The position numbers and the translations under genes were made by a program. Shown here piece by piece: positions 7,891 through 17,100 of a stretch of DNA of 33,884 nucleotides (the first letter of the stretch is position 1; every line of letters begins with the position of its first letter). Below the pieces are notes generated by a model that ran no database searches, was not told where the DNA came from, and saw only the letters and a list, made by a program, of their open reading frames with translations. The stretch comes from Rhizobium sp. Q54 (GTDB lineage: Bacteria > Pseudomonadota > Alphaproteobacteria > SMXS01). The stretch spans positions 1-33,884 of the forward strand of contig CAMDTB010000034.1 of NCBI GenBank assembly GCA_945907245.1, read 5' to 3'.

Positions 7891-8904
7891 TCAGGGGAAC
7901 GCGGGCAGCCGGTAGACGCGAGTCGCGGTGCCGGAAAAAAGCGCCAGCTTGTCGGCGGGGCTGAAGCCGGCGGCGATCTGCTTGAACGAATTCCACAGCA
8001 CGCCATAGGACACCGAAAGCTTGTCGACGGGGAAGTTGCTCTCGAACATGCAGCGCTCCGGCCCGAACACATCGATCATATGCAGGTACCAGTCCCGCGT
8101 AGCCGTGGTGAGTTCGTCCGAGGTCGGCGGTTTCTCGTTCTTGTGCCAGCCGAAGCCGTTCACCGCCATGTTGATGCCGCCCAGCTTGGCGTTGACGTTG
8201 GGGCATGTCGCCAGCTCCGCCACGTCCTTCTTCCATTGTACGAAGATCTCGTCGCGCTTGCCCTCGTAGGGACCGACGCCCAGCGGGCCGCCGAAATGGT
8301 CGAAGATCACCGGGATGTCCGGGAAGGCCCGCGCCAGGTCGGTCAGCTCCGGGATCTGCGGATGGTACAGCCAGGAATCGAAGCTCATGCCGAACTTGCC
8401 CAGCTGGGCGTAGCCCTCGCGGAAGGTGGCATCGAGCAGCAGGTGCTCGGTCGGGTTGGTGTGCGAGCGGCGCACCCGGTCGTCCTTGTCCCAGCCAGCG
8501 GCGTGGCGGATGCCGCGGAACCGGTCGGGTGCGGTGTTCATGTGCGCCTCCAGCACCTCGGCGACGGGCGCGCCCAGCGTCAGGTCGGCGAAGCCGACGA
8601 TCCCGGCGCAGGCCCGGGTCTTGCCATAGAGGCCGCTGGCGCTCATGGCGGCGATGCCGTTGACGAACTCGGTCTCGCCGACCGGCGCCATCCGCACCGG
8701 CCCTTCGGCGCGGTACATGGCGGCGCATTCCATGAATACGGTGGCGATGACGTTATGGCCGCTGCCGGTATCCCGCAGCAGCTCGTCGAGCAGGTACCGC
8801 GAGCCCGGATGGTCCCACAAATGATGGTGCGGATCGACGATCGGCAGGTCGGGCTCCAGCGCCGCTTCCTGCACCTTGGCCAGCCAGGCCGCATCTCCCG
8901 CCAT
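7891..8904 (-). CDS. Amidohydrolase-2 family metal-dependent hydrolase
   Basis: This 337-residue TIM-barrel protein belongs to the amidohydrolase-2 group (relatives of lactonases and ACMS decarboxylase). The N-terminal strand carries the metal-binding D-P-H-H-H-L-W motif (residues 24-30). An F-D-H-F-G-G motif and a late E-S-N-F-P motif fit the remaining active-site loops. GGGGAGAAG precedes the ATG. Members hydrolyse or decarboxylate cyclic and aromatic carboxylic compounds; the actual substrate is unknown. It is followed 61 bp upstream by a glutathione S-transferase on the same strand, so the two may be co-transcribed. Confidence 0.85.
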   Translation of the reverse strand: MAGDAAWLAKVQEAALEPDLPIVDPHHHLWDHPGSRYLLDELLRDTGSGHNVIATVFMECAAMYRAEGPVRMAPVGETEFVNGIAAMSASGLYGKTRACAGIVGFADLTLGAPVAEVLEAHMNTAPDRFRGIRHAAGWDKDDRVRRSHTNPTEHLLLDATFREGYAQLGKFGMSFDSWLYHPQIPELTDLARAFPDIPVIFDHFGGPLGVGPYEGKRDEIFVQWKKDVAELATCPNVNAKLGGINMAVNGFGWHKNEKPPTSDELTTATRDWYLHMIDVFGPERCMFESNFPVDKLSVSYGVLWNSFKQIAAGFSPADKLALFSGTATRVYRLPAFP

Positions 8905-8964
8905 CGTCTTCTCCCCATTCGGTTCGGCAGCGAGCCTAACCCAGGGATGGTTACGGGAAAAAGG

Positions 8965-9645
8965 CTAATCCGGTTCCGCGCAGGGCGCCTTGCGGGCGAA
9001 GCCGCCGAACAGGTCGAGCAGGCGCTGGCGCCAGTGCTCGATGACGTCGTCCTGCTCGAGGATCGGACCGGTGCTGATCCGCGCCCACATGAAGCCGCCG
9101 AAGGCGCAGTAATCGGCATAGGCCGGCGCGTCGCCGCACAGGAACGGCTGTTCCTTCAGGGCCAGGCGCATGGGCTCCAGGCTGGCGCGTACCCGCTTGA
9201 CGCTGCCGGACTCGCGAATCTGTTCCATGGTCATGCCGGTCCACTGGAAGCGGCTCTCGCGGTAATAGGGCTGATCGGCCTCGGGCGTCAGGTCGAAGGT
9301 CGGCGCGCAGCACAGCATGAACAGGCTGGACAGGAACTGGCTGTCGCACCAGTGGTTGAACACCCGCGCCAGCGCCCGGCCGCCATCGCCGCCAAACAGG
9401 CTGGGCCGGTCCGGATAGCGGTCCTCGAGATGACAGGCTATCCGCCAGGAATCGCTGACGACGGTGTCGCCGTCGACCAACACCGGCACCCTGTCCTGGC
9501 CGGAGAATGCGAGTTTCGCCTTGTCGCCATAGCCGATGGCGACGGTCTCGGGCGCGAAGCCCTTGTGGGCCAGCGCCATCTTCGCCCGCCAGACGAACGG
9601 GCTGACCGAGCGACCGTTATTGAGGACGAGTTCGTAGAGCTGCAT
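8965..9645 (-). CDS. Glutathione S-transferase family protein
   Basis: This 226-residue protein has a thioredoxin-fold N-domain with the cis-Pro glutathione site (R-V-P-V-L, residues 52-56) and the S-D-S-W-R-I-A-C-H-L-E-D-R-Y-P segment (64-78) that binds the glutathione gamma-glutamyl group. A helical C-domain runs from about residue 90. The S-P-F-V-W-R stretch near residue 15 resembles the N-terminus of the beta-etherase (LigE/LigF-like) branch, but assignment to lignin ether cleavage would be a guess. No clear ribosome-binding site precedes the ATG. It neighbours an amidohydrolase, so a shared catabolic or detoxifying role is possible. Confidence 0.85.
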   Translation of the reverse strand: MQLYELVLNNGRSVSPFVWRAKMALAHKGFAPETVAIGYGDKAKLAFSGQDRVPVLVDGDTVVSDSWRIACHLEDRYPDRPSLFGGDGGRALARVFNHWCDSQFLSSLFMLCCAPTFDLTPEADQPYYRESRFQWTGMTMEQIRESGSVKRVRASLEPMRLALKEQPFLCGDAPAYADYCAFGGFMWARISTGPILEQDDVIEHWRQRLLDLFGGFARKAPCAEPD

Positions 9646-9796
9646 GGACGAAGACTAGCGCGGCGTGGTGCCTATTGCGCGGCGTATCCGACATAGAGCC
9701 GCGTGCTGTATTCGAAAGCGACCGTGCCGTTTCGCGCAAGGCCGCCATCTTGGGCCCGTGGCTCGAACGGCCGGTATCTGACGGGACGGCGCCGTT
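9646..9796. other. Spacer between GST and tamB, with an open minus-strand frame
   Basis: No supported gene. One minus-strand frame, open from within the end of tamB to a TAG at 9672-9674, would encode a peptide ending in F-E-Y-S-T-R-L-Y-V-G-Y-A-A-Q, which resembles an outer-membrane strand. It has no start codon or ribosome-binding site, so it is either chance or a gene remnant. Confidence 0.3.
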
Positions 9797-12700
9797 TCAG
9801 TAATCCAGCTTGTACTGCACCTTGAACTTCTGGTTGCCGGTGGTCGTCGCCTCGGTGCCGACGCTCAGGTTCTTGGTCAGGTTGATGTCCACCGAGACCG
9901 ACTGCGCGTCCTCCTCCTCGGTGGCGCTGCCTGCCTCGATGTAGATGTTCTTGGTGATGTACTTGCCGCCGCGGATCACCGGCTTGCCAGCATCTTCCTC
10001 GTCGTCGGCGCCCGGCCGGGCGAGGGTGCCGACGGTCAGACGGTCCAGGGTGAACGCGCCGCGCAGCTTGCCGATCACGTCGAAGCCCGACCCGGACGAC
10101 CCCAGCGAGGCGACGGCGGCGGCGAGCTGGGCGGCCTCGAACGCCGACAGGTTCTGCTTGCCCTGGCCGAACAGCACGCGGGAGATGATCTCGTCCTGCG
10201 GCATCTCCGGATTGGACGACAGCTTGATCTGCGGATTGGACGCGCGTCCGGTCAGCGCGATCTCGGCCGATAGCGACGTGACCGAATAGACCGCCCGCGC
10301 GGTGATCACCGGATCGATGTCGGTGCCGCCCAGCAGCTCGATGCGCGAGCCGTCCTGCAGCACGAACCGCCGGCCGGCGAAATCGAACTCACCCTTGACC
10401 AGATCGACGCGCCCCTGCATGGCCAGTTGATCGGTGGTGCCGCGCAGGCGGACCTGCCCACGCCACTCCGAATCGAGGCCGCGGCCGCGCACGAAAACGC
10501 GGTTGTCCGCGGTCACATTGATGCGCATCCGGGTCTTGAACGCCCGTTCCGACGGCTTCTCCGGCAGGCTGATCAGCCCGGGGGGACGATTCAGCTCGAC
10601 CACGTAGAGCTTGACGAAATCGTCCGACGCCTTGGCATTGAGCGTGTACTCGGCCTCATTGATGGCGGCCTCGCCCTTGAGCAGCGCGCCGTCCTTGTCC
10701 TGGGTGTACTGGATCTGGCCGGTGGCGCGCGCCGTCATGTCGCGCAGCTTCAGGATGCGCGCCTTGGTGAACTGGGCGCTGATGTCGGCCTGCATGCCGC
10801 CGGGCGCCAGCGGCTTCACCCAGCCCGACAGCACGATCGATCCCTTGCTTCCGTCGGTGGCGTTGGTCGACGGCAACTCGAGCAGACTGTCCTTGAGCAC
10901 GAAGCGCAGGTTGGCCGCCTCCAGCCTGGTGCCGGTGGACAGGTTGCGATAGGTCATGCCGGCGATGGCGAAGTTGCCGTTGAGCGTGGGATTGGCGATC
11001 GAGCCGGCGACCCGCGCGTCAACCGTCGCCCGGCCGCCCAGGATATGTTCGTAAGCGCCGGTCAGCGGCCATAGATTGGCGAGCTCCGCGTTACCCTTGA
11101 TTGTCATGGTCAGCGGTTTGTCGACCTCGACGGCAAGCGCGAACGGACCCTTGACGCCGCGCGCCACGGGCAGGTCCAGCGTGAGATCCAGCTTTCGTTC
11201 GCCGCGGGTGTCGAGGTTTAGGCCACCCTTCACCCGGCCGTCCAAGAGAGATACGTTGCCTTTGATGTCGACCGGCCTGTGTTCGAGCGTGTCCTCGACG
11301 ATCAGGTTGGCGATCTGCAGCTGGGCGGTGCCGCGCGGCACGCCGCCAGTGAAATCGATCTGGCCGTCGATGGTCAGCTTTCCGGCCACGTCCTGGCCCT
11401 GGACCAGCACCGACAGCGCTGCCAGGTCGAGATCCTTGCCAGAAATCCTGGCCGTGCTGCCGCTGTCGCGCAGGGTCGCCTGCAGTTCGAGCGGCGCGCC
11501 GTTGTAGCTCAGCCTGACCGGGCCGATGTCGGTGCGGCCCTCGGCGAGCACCGCCATTGCCGGCGCGGACAAGGCGATCTTCTGGCCGGCGATGGTGCCG
11601 TCGAGGCTGTCGAGGGTGATGGTGTTGGGCGCGGCCAGCATCGCACGGTCGGCGCGCCCCTTCAGCGACAGGGAAAGCGGCCCCTCGAAATCGCCCTTCG
11701 CCGACGCGGCCAGCGACAGTCCGCCGCCGCTGGGCGTGATCGTGGCATCGAGGCTGGCCAGCTTGGCGCGGTCATAGACGATGTCCTTGCCGTCGAGGGT
11801 GATCCGGCGCACGTCGAGCGCCTCGCCGATGGCGACATCGCCTTTCAGCTGAGCGCTGGCGACCGTAACGGCGGTCTCGCGGCCGGTCGCGAAGGACGCC
11901 TTGGCCACGGTCACATCGAAGCGCAGTCCCTGCGCGTCGCCTTCCGGATCGAGCGTCACGGTGCCGTTGACGGTTCCGGCCGCCGGCGTTCCCGCCAGCG
12001 CGGTCAGCACCCCGCGCCCGGACAGGCGCAGGTCGAGCCTGCCGGCCATCGGCGCACCCAGGCTCGCGGCAGCCAGTTCTCCCGACAGGCTCGCTGACTT
12101 GCCCGTGAGTTCGATGGGATCGGACCGCCATGCCCCGTTTTCGTCGAACACGAACGGGATCGCCGCGGCCATCGGCTCACCGTCCATGGCGAAGGCGGCG
12201 TCAATCCGGCCGCGCGGCGCCGCGACGACGTCGGCCGCTTCGGCGCTTAGCGTCAGGCCGGTGATCCTGACGCCGGACAGCGACGCCTGCGCCAGCGCCG
12301 TGCGCAAGGTCACGTCGGGCGAGCCCGTGTCGCCGGTCAGAGTGCCCGCGATGGTGACGGGGCCCGCCGCCTTTAGCGCGCCGTCGCCGACGATGTTGGC
12401 GATGTTGGCGAAGCGCGCCTCATAGGCCGCGTCGATGGTCTCGCCGATCCGGCCTTTCAGGCTGGCCGTTACCTGCGCGCCCGCGACCGCGCCATACAGT
12501 TCGCCCTGGCCGCGGCCGGCGGGATCGTCGAGCATCAGCCGGAACGTCGGCGACGGACCGAGCAGCGCCGACAGCCGCGCGTCGGCCATTTTCAGTCCCT
12601 TGCCCGCGCCTTTCGCCCTCACCATCAACCTGCCGCTGTCGGGCTGCCACTCGAAGCTGCCATCGGCATCGACGCCGCCGCGCACACCCGCGTCCACCCA

Positions 12701-14077
12701 GCGTCTCACATTGGCGATGGCGACGCTGGCCGAGCCCTTCACCGACAGCGGCGACAGGACCACGTCACCCTTGGCGGCGATACGCGAGCCGTTGTCGGAC
12801 AACTGCAGGTTGGCGATGGCGATGCGGCCCTTCGCCGGGTCGTAGCGTCCGTCGAGCACCCAGTCGGCGCGCAGGTTCCGCTCGCCCGCGTCGACACCCT
12901 CCAGCGCGCCCTTGCCGTCGAGCGCATAGACCATCGCCGCACCCGAGCCGGTGGCGGTCAGGCTGACGTCGCCCGACGCCTTGCGCGCCGCGAAGCCGTC
13001 GCCCTTGAGCTGTTCGATGGCGATGGCGGCATTGACGTTGGGGCCGTCGCCGGTCTGGGTCACGGTGCCCGCCAGCGATGCCGAGCCATAGGTCCAGCCA
13101 CCCAGCACCGGTTCGAACCAGGCAGCATTGCGGGAGACGATCGAGAAGCGCGGCGACAGCATGGCCTGCCGGTCGGCCAGGCTTCCCGCCAGCCTTATCT
13201 CGGCGCCCTCGTTGACGATGCTGGCGGTGTAGGCATCGGGCATGCCGTCCTTCAACCTGAGATCGAAGACGACGCGCGGCGCGCCGATCAGTGCCGTGGT
13301 CTCGTCCGTGGGCAGGAACGGGCGCGGGTCGAGCATACCCTCGATATGCAGCCGGTCGGTGACCGTGATGTCGAGCGCGGCAATGGAGGTGTCGCCGCGC
13401 CTGCCGTCCAGCCGCCCGCGCCAGTTCTTCACCGATCCCGAGCCGTCGAGGACGAGAGAAATGTCGCCCTGCTCGCCCGGGAACAGGAATGCGCCCAGGC
13501 CCTGGCCAGCCTTGCTGACGAGCCTGCCGTCCAGCACCAGCCGGTCGTCGCCCGGATCGTAGTCCACGGCGAGGCGGATATACTCGCCCTGCGGATCCTG
13601 CGGCGCGAGCGCGAGGCGGAGTTCAACCACCGGATCGGTCGTCCACCGTCCGGCGCCCACCAGGGTAAAAGCGGTGGGCGAGCGCTCGAAGCGGACCTCG
13701 TCCACCTTCAGCCGCTCGAGCCGCACGTCGACTGGCAGCGTAGGCAACTCGGTGGGCAGCGGCTCGTCCGGGCCGTCCGGCGGCGCCGCGGCGATCAGCA
13801 GCCGCTTCGCGGTCAGCGCCTCGACCCGCACCTTTCCGGCCAGCAGGCCCAGATGGCGCCAGCGGAGGGCGATGTCTTCGGCGACGACCGTGGCCTTGCC
13901 GCGTTCGGCGATCGTCAGCCGCCGGATGACGACATCGGAAAGCGGGTCACCTTCCAGGCCGTCGACGGTGGCCACGGTGCCGGTCGCCTGATCGCTCAAC
14001 GCGTCCTCGACGATGCCGGCGATGACGCCGTTGAAGGCGCCGACGCGTACCAGCACATACATCAGGACGACCACCAT
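9797..14077 (-). CDS. tamB: TamB-like translocation and assembly module protein, 5' end probably truncated
   Basis: About 1426 residues from the in-frame ATG at 14077. TamB is a periplasm-spanning beta-taco protein that works with the Omp85 protein TamA or in lipid transport to the outer membrane. The long body has alternating Gly/Ala/Asp beta-strand sequence. The last 300 residues form the DUF490/TamB domain, with D-P-V-I-T-A-R-A, P-E-M-P-Q-D-E-I-I-S-R-V-L-F-G and a terminal V-Q-Y-K-L-D-Y. The N-terminus is abnormal. The signal anchor is only a short hydrophobic stub (M-V-V-V-L-M-Y-V-L-V), there is no ribosome-binding site, and upstream codons are the antisense of the repeat-protein gene. 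The tamA gene that normally precedes tamB is absent. The gene therefore looks truncated at a junction near 14.08 kb. ORF extension to 14551 is spurious. Confidence 0.85.
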   Translation of the reverse strand: MVVVLMYVLVRVGAFNGVIAGIVEDALSDQATGTVATVDGLEGDPLSDVVIRRLTIAERGKATVVAEDIALRWRHLGLLAGKVRVEALTAKRLLIAAAPPDGPDEPLPTELPTLPVDVRLERLKVDEVRFERSPTAFTLVGAGRWTTDPVVELRLALAPQDPQGEYIRLAVDYDPGDDRLVLDGRLVSKAGQGLGAFLFPGEQGDISLVLDGSGSVKNWRGRLDGRRGDTSIAALDITVTDRLHIEGMLDPRPFLPTDETTALIGAPRVVFDLRLKDGMPDAYTASIVNEGAEIRLAGSLADRQAMLSPRFSIVSRNAAWFEPVLGGWTYGSASLAGTVTQTGDGPNVNAAIAIEQLKGDGFAARKASGDVSLTATGSGAAMVYALDGKGALEGVDAGERNLRADWVLDGRYDPAKGRIAIANLQLSDNGSRIAAKGDVVLSPLSVKGSASVAIANVRRWVDAGVRGGVDADGSFEWQPDSGRLMVRAKGAGKGLKMADARLSALLGPSPTFRLMLDDPAGRGQGELYGAVAGAQVTASLKGRIGETIDAAYEARFANIANIVGDGALKAAGPVTIAGTLTGDTGSPDVTLRTALAQASLSGVRITGLTLSAEAADVVAAPRGRIDAAFAMDGEPMAAAIPFVFDENGAWRSDPIELTGKSASLSGELAAASLGAPMAGRLDLRLSGRGVLTALAGTPAAGTVNGTVTLDPEGDAQGLRFDVTVAKASFATGRETAVTVASAQLKGDVAIGEALDVRRITLDGKDIVYDRAKLASLDATITPSGGGLSLAASAKGDFEGPLSLSLKGRADRAMLAAPNTITLDSLDGTIAGQKIALSAPAMAVLAEGRTDIGPVRLSYNGAPLELQATLRDSGSTARISGKDLDLAALSVLVQGQDVAGKLTIDGQIDFTGGVPRGTAQLQIANLIVEDTLEHRPVDIKGNVSLLDGRVKGGLNLDTRGERKLDLTLDLPVARGVKGPFALAVEVDKPLTMTIKGNAELANLWPLTGAYEHILGGRATVDARVAGSIANPTLNGNFAIAGMTYRNLSTGTRLEAANLRFVLKDSLLELPSTNATDGSKGSIVLSGWVKPLAPGGMQADISAQFTKARILKLRDMTARATGQIQYTQDKDGALLKGEAAINEAEYTLNAKASDDFVKLYVVELNRPPGLISLPEKPSERAFKTRMRINVTADNRVFVRGRGLDSEWRGQVRLRGTTDQLAMQGRVDLVKGEFDFAGRRFVLQDGSRIELLGGTDIDPVITARAVYSVTSLSAEIALTGRASNPQIKLSSNPEMPQDEIISRVLFGQGKQNLSAFEAAQLAAAVASLGSSGSGFDVIGKLRGAFTLDRLTVGTLARPGADDEEDAGKPVIRGGKYITKNIYIEAGSATEEEDAQSVSVDINLTKNLSVGTEATTTGNQKFKVQYKLDY

Positions 14078-14120
14078 CACCGGTCCGGGAATCGATCCAG
14101 ACGAGGTTGCCCTCGGCTTT
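14078..14120. other. Junction where tamB and the repeat-protein gene both lose their 5' ends
   Basis: Within about 40 bp, minus-strand TamB homology ends (to the left) and plus-strand repeat-protein sequence begins mid-repeat (to the right). No promoter, ribosome-binding site or signal peptide for either gene fits in the gap. No insertion sequence or target duplication is visible. A deletion, inversion or assembly join would explain it. Confidence 0.55.
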
Positions 14121-17100
14121 ATGACCCGTGCTTGGCACTCGAACCTGGTGGCGAGCGCCGCGACGGACATCGCGCTGGTAAGCAACCAGCATGTCGAGGA
14201 CAGCACGGTGCAGTCGACGACCACGGGCAGCTTCGTGGTCGACGCGGCCAATATCGGCGGTGCCGGCGGCGCGGTCACCGACTCGTCGATCAGCCTCTCG
14301 GGCAACAGCGCCAGCGCGCTGACCGTGGGCAACGCGGTGGGCGAGAACGTCATTGAGGTGGCCGACGCGGTCACCTTCGCGGCCTCGGTTGGCCTGGTGA
14401 GCTTCCAGCTGGTCCAGGACAATGCCAACGGTGCCGGCTTGGTCATGTCGGCCGTCGTAGAGCCGAGCGACGATGACATCGACATCGCCATCGTCGACCT
14501 GACCTCCAACGCCCTGACGACGACCGGTTCCCGGTTCGACATCGACGGCAACGCGATCAGTGCCCAGGTTTACGGCAACCTGGTCGCGGGCGACACCAAC
14601 GCCATTCGCATCGACGCCGTGACCGTCGGCGACAACGACATGGGCGCCCGCACGGGCGCCAACTCGTCCATCGACGTCAGCATCGGCGCCGTCGAGGCGG
14701 TGGTCGACCGCAACATCGCCACCGACGACCTGCCGCAGACCACGGTGAACTCGGGCTTCTCGCTGATCAGCGACCAGAGCTTCGAGGACTCGGGCCTCAA
14801 CCCGGTCATCGCCAGCATCAGAGGCGATGGGGACCTGATCGACGTTAACATCGGCTCTAACGACCCTGCGGCTTTGGTCGAACGCGTGGACGTGTCGGCG
14901 AGCGACAACGGCATCACCGCCCGGGTCAACCTGAACACCGCCAGCAACGCCATCGAGATCGGCCAGAACAGCAATGTCGAGACGCTCGATGCGAACATCA
15001 CCCTGGTTAACACCCAGACGTTCTGGGACGAGGAACTCTTTCCCAACGGCTCCGGCCAGATCCAGGTCGACATAAACGGCCAGATCGACATCGATGTCGA
15101 TGCCGGCGCGACCACCATCACCGACGTCAATGTGGAAGCCAACGGCAATGCGTTCCTCGGCGAGGCGCGGATCAGCGGCGCCACCAACACCATCGCCGTG
15201 TCCACGCAGACCCAGGTGGTCACCGGCCTGATCGCCGGCGCCGACGTCCAGTCGGTCAATATCGGCGACGGCAAGAGCACGGTCCGCTCCGAGATCGGCC
15301 TGGTCAACGACCAGGATTTCAACGGCCTGATATTCGGCGGCTCTTTGTCGACTGCCGGTGTGTCTGTCGAGTTGAACGACAACGACATCGATGTCGATAT
15401 TGACACGGACGATGGCTCGCTCGCCGACAGCGTCGTCGAGGCCGACGGCAACAGCCATCGCGCGCTCGCGCTCGGCAACGACGCCACCAATGCGCTGTCG
15501 CTCGACGCCGGCACCATCGATCTGTCCGACGCGCTGATCGGCGGCGGCGCCGGCAACGCACCGCTCGCCATCATCAGCAACGCCCAGCGCGGCAGCGATG
15601 CCGACGACACACCGGCCGGGTTCGCCATTTTCGCTGCAAGCATCGACAACAGCGACATCGAGGTAGACTTGAACGGCGTCGATAACGATATCGACAATGT
15701 ACACGCCTCGGTCGACGGCAATCAGTATGTGGCGCTCGCCCGGGTGAACAACGGCAACAACGTTCTCGACGTCACCGGCGGCACCTACGAGCCGGTGGCC
15801 GCCACCACGCCGCTGGTCCAGGCCCTGAACATTCCGGTAACCGGCGGTGAGATCGCGGCCGAGGACCTGGCGTTCGGCGTCGCTTCCTATCAGCTGAACG
15901 GCTATGACGTGTTTGCGGTCGGCGAGGACATCGAACTGGAGGTTTCCGCCGACTCTCTGGGCGTTCAGATCGACTCGAGCAGCTTCTCGGTCAGCGACAA
16001 TACCCTGCTGTTCCAGGCCCGCAGCAACGACAACATCAACGACGCCTCGGTGGCGTTCACCACCAACAACGTCTCGGCCTTCGTCGCCAACGTGCAGAAG
16101 CCTGGCTCGGACGGTGTCCAGGCGGTCGTTATTGGTGAAGACATCACCCTCCGGATCGATGGCGAGGACGCCACCGACACCACGGTGGATGTCGATGGCA
16201 ACAATGTCTCGCTGATCGGCACGATCAACCGGGCGCTGCTCAACACGCTGAGCCTGGATGGCAACAAATTGCTCAGCGGCACCGGCACCACGACACCGTC
16301 GGCGCTGATCGATCCAGCCGGCGCCGGCGCCGACGTGTCCGTGGTCTCCGACGCCAGCGTGATGAACGTCCAGGGCGAGGACTCTGTCGGCTCGGGTTTC
16401 GATGAAACGGTCTTTGTCTTTGGCGAGGACATCGATTTCTTCGTCCGTTTCGAACAGTTCGACAGCGGTTCGGTCTCCATCGACAACAACCTGCAGCTCA
16501 ACCAGGGCATCATCCACAGCGCCAACAACCTGCTCGGCATGGGTGCGTCCTACGCCTACAACGAGGCCACCGGCGCGGTCAGTTTGGCGGCGACGGGCAA
16601 TGTCGCCAATATCTCCGCCACCGGCTCGATCATCTCGCAGCAGATTGTCACCGTTGACAGCGGCGTGTTCGTCCAGGGCGAGGACACCGACCTGCAGATA
16701 GACGTCGACGACATCTCGTCGACCGATGCCGTCGCCCTCAGCGTGTCGAACAACGACCTGCTGAACCAGGCCATCGGCGGCACCGTGCTCAACCGCATGG
16801 ACGTGCTGGCCGGCGTCACCATTACCGGCGTCGTCGCCACGCCCACGCCGGAGATCGGCGATCTCTCGGTGGGCAATCCGCTCGTCGCCAACGCCGACTT
16901 CAACATCGTCAACTACCAGGCCGGCGAGACCGAGGTGTTCGCCTTCGGCGAGGACAGTGAACTCAGCATCGAGATCGAGTCGGACGCGGTCGGCGATTCG
17001 CTCACTGTCAGCGGCAACGAGCTTGAATCCAGGGCAACCGGCTTCAACGCGTCCAACATCATCGTGCTCAACGCCGGCGCCGCCAGCGACGCCACCGCCA

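Noticed and set aside
9672-9790. Possible outer-membrane-like peptide after tamB
   Set aside because: No start codon or ribosome-binding site; about 40 codons only; suggestive ending may be chance.
14078-14551. N-terminal 158-residue extension of the TamB frame
   Set aside because: These codons are the antisense of the repeat-protein gene and encode Ser/Thr/Ala-rich sequence unrelated to TamB.
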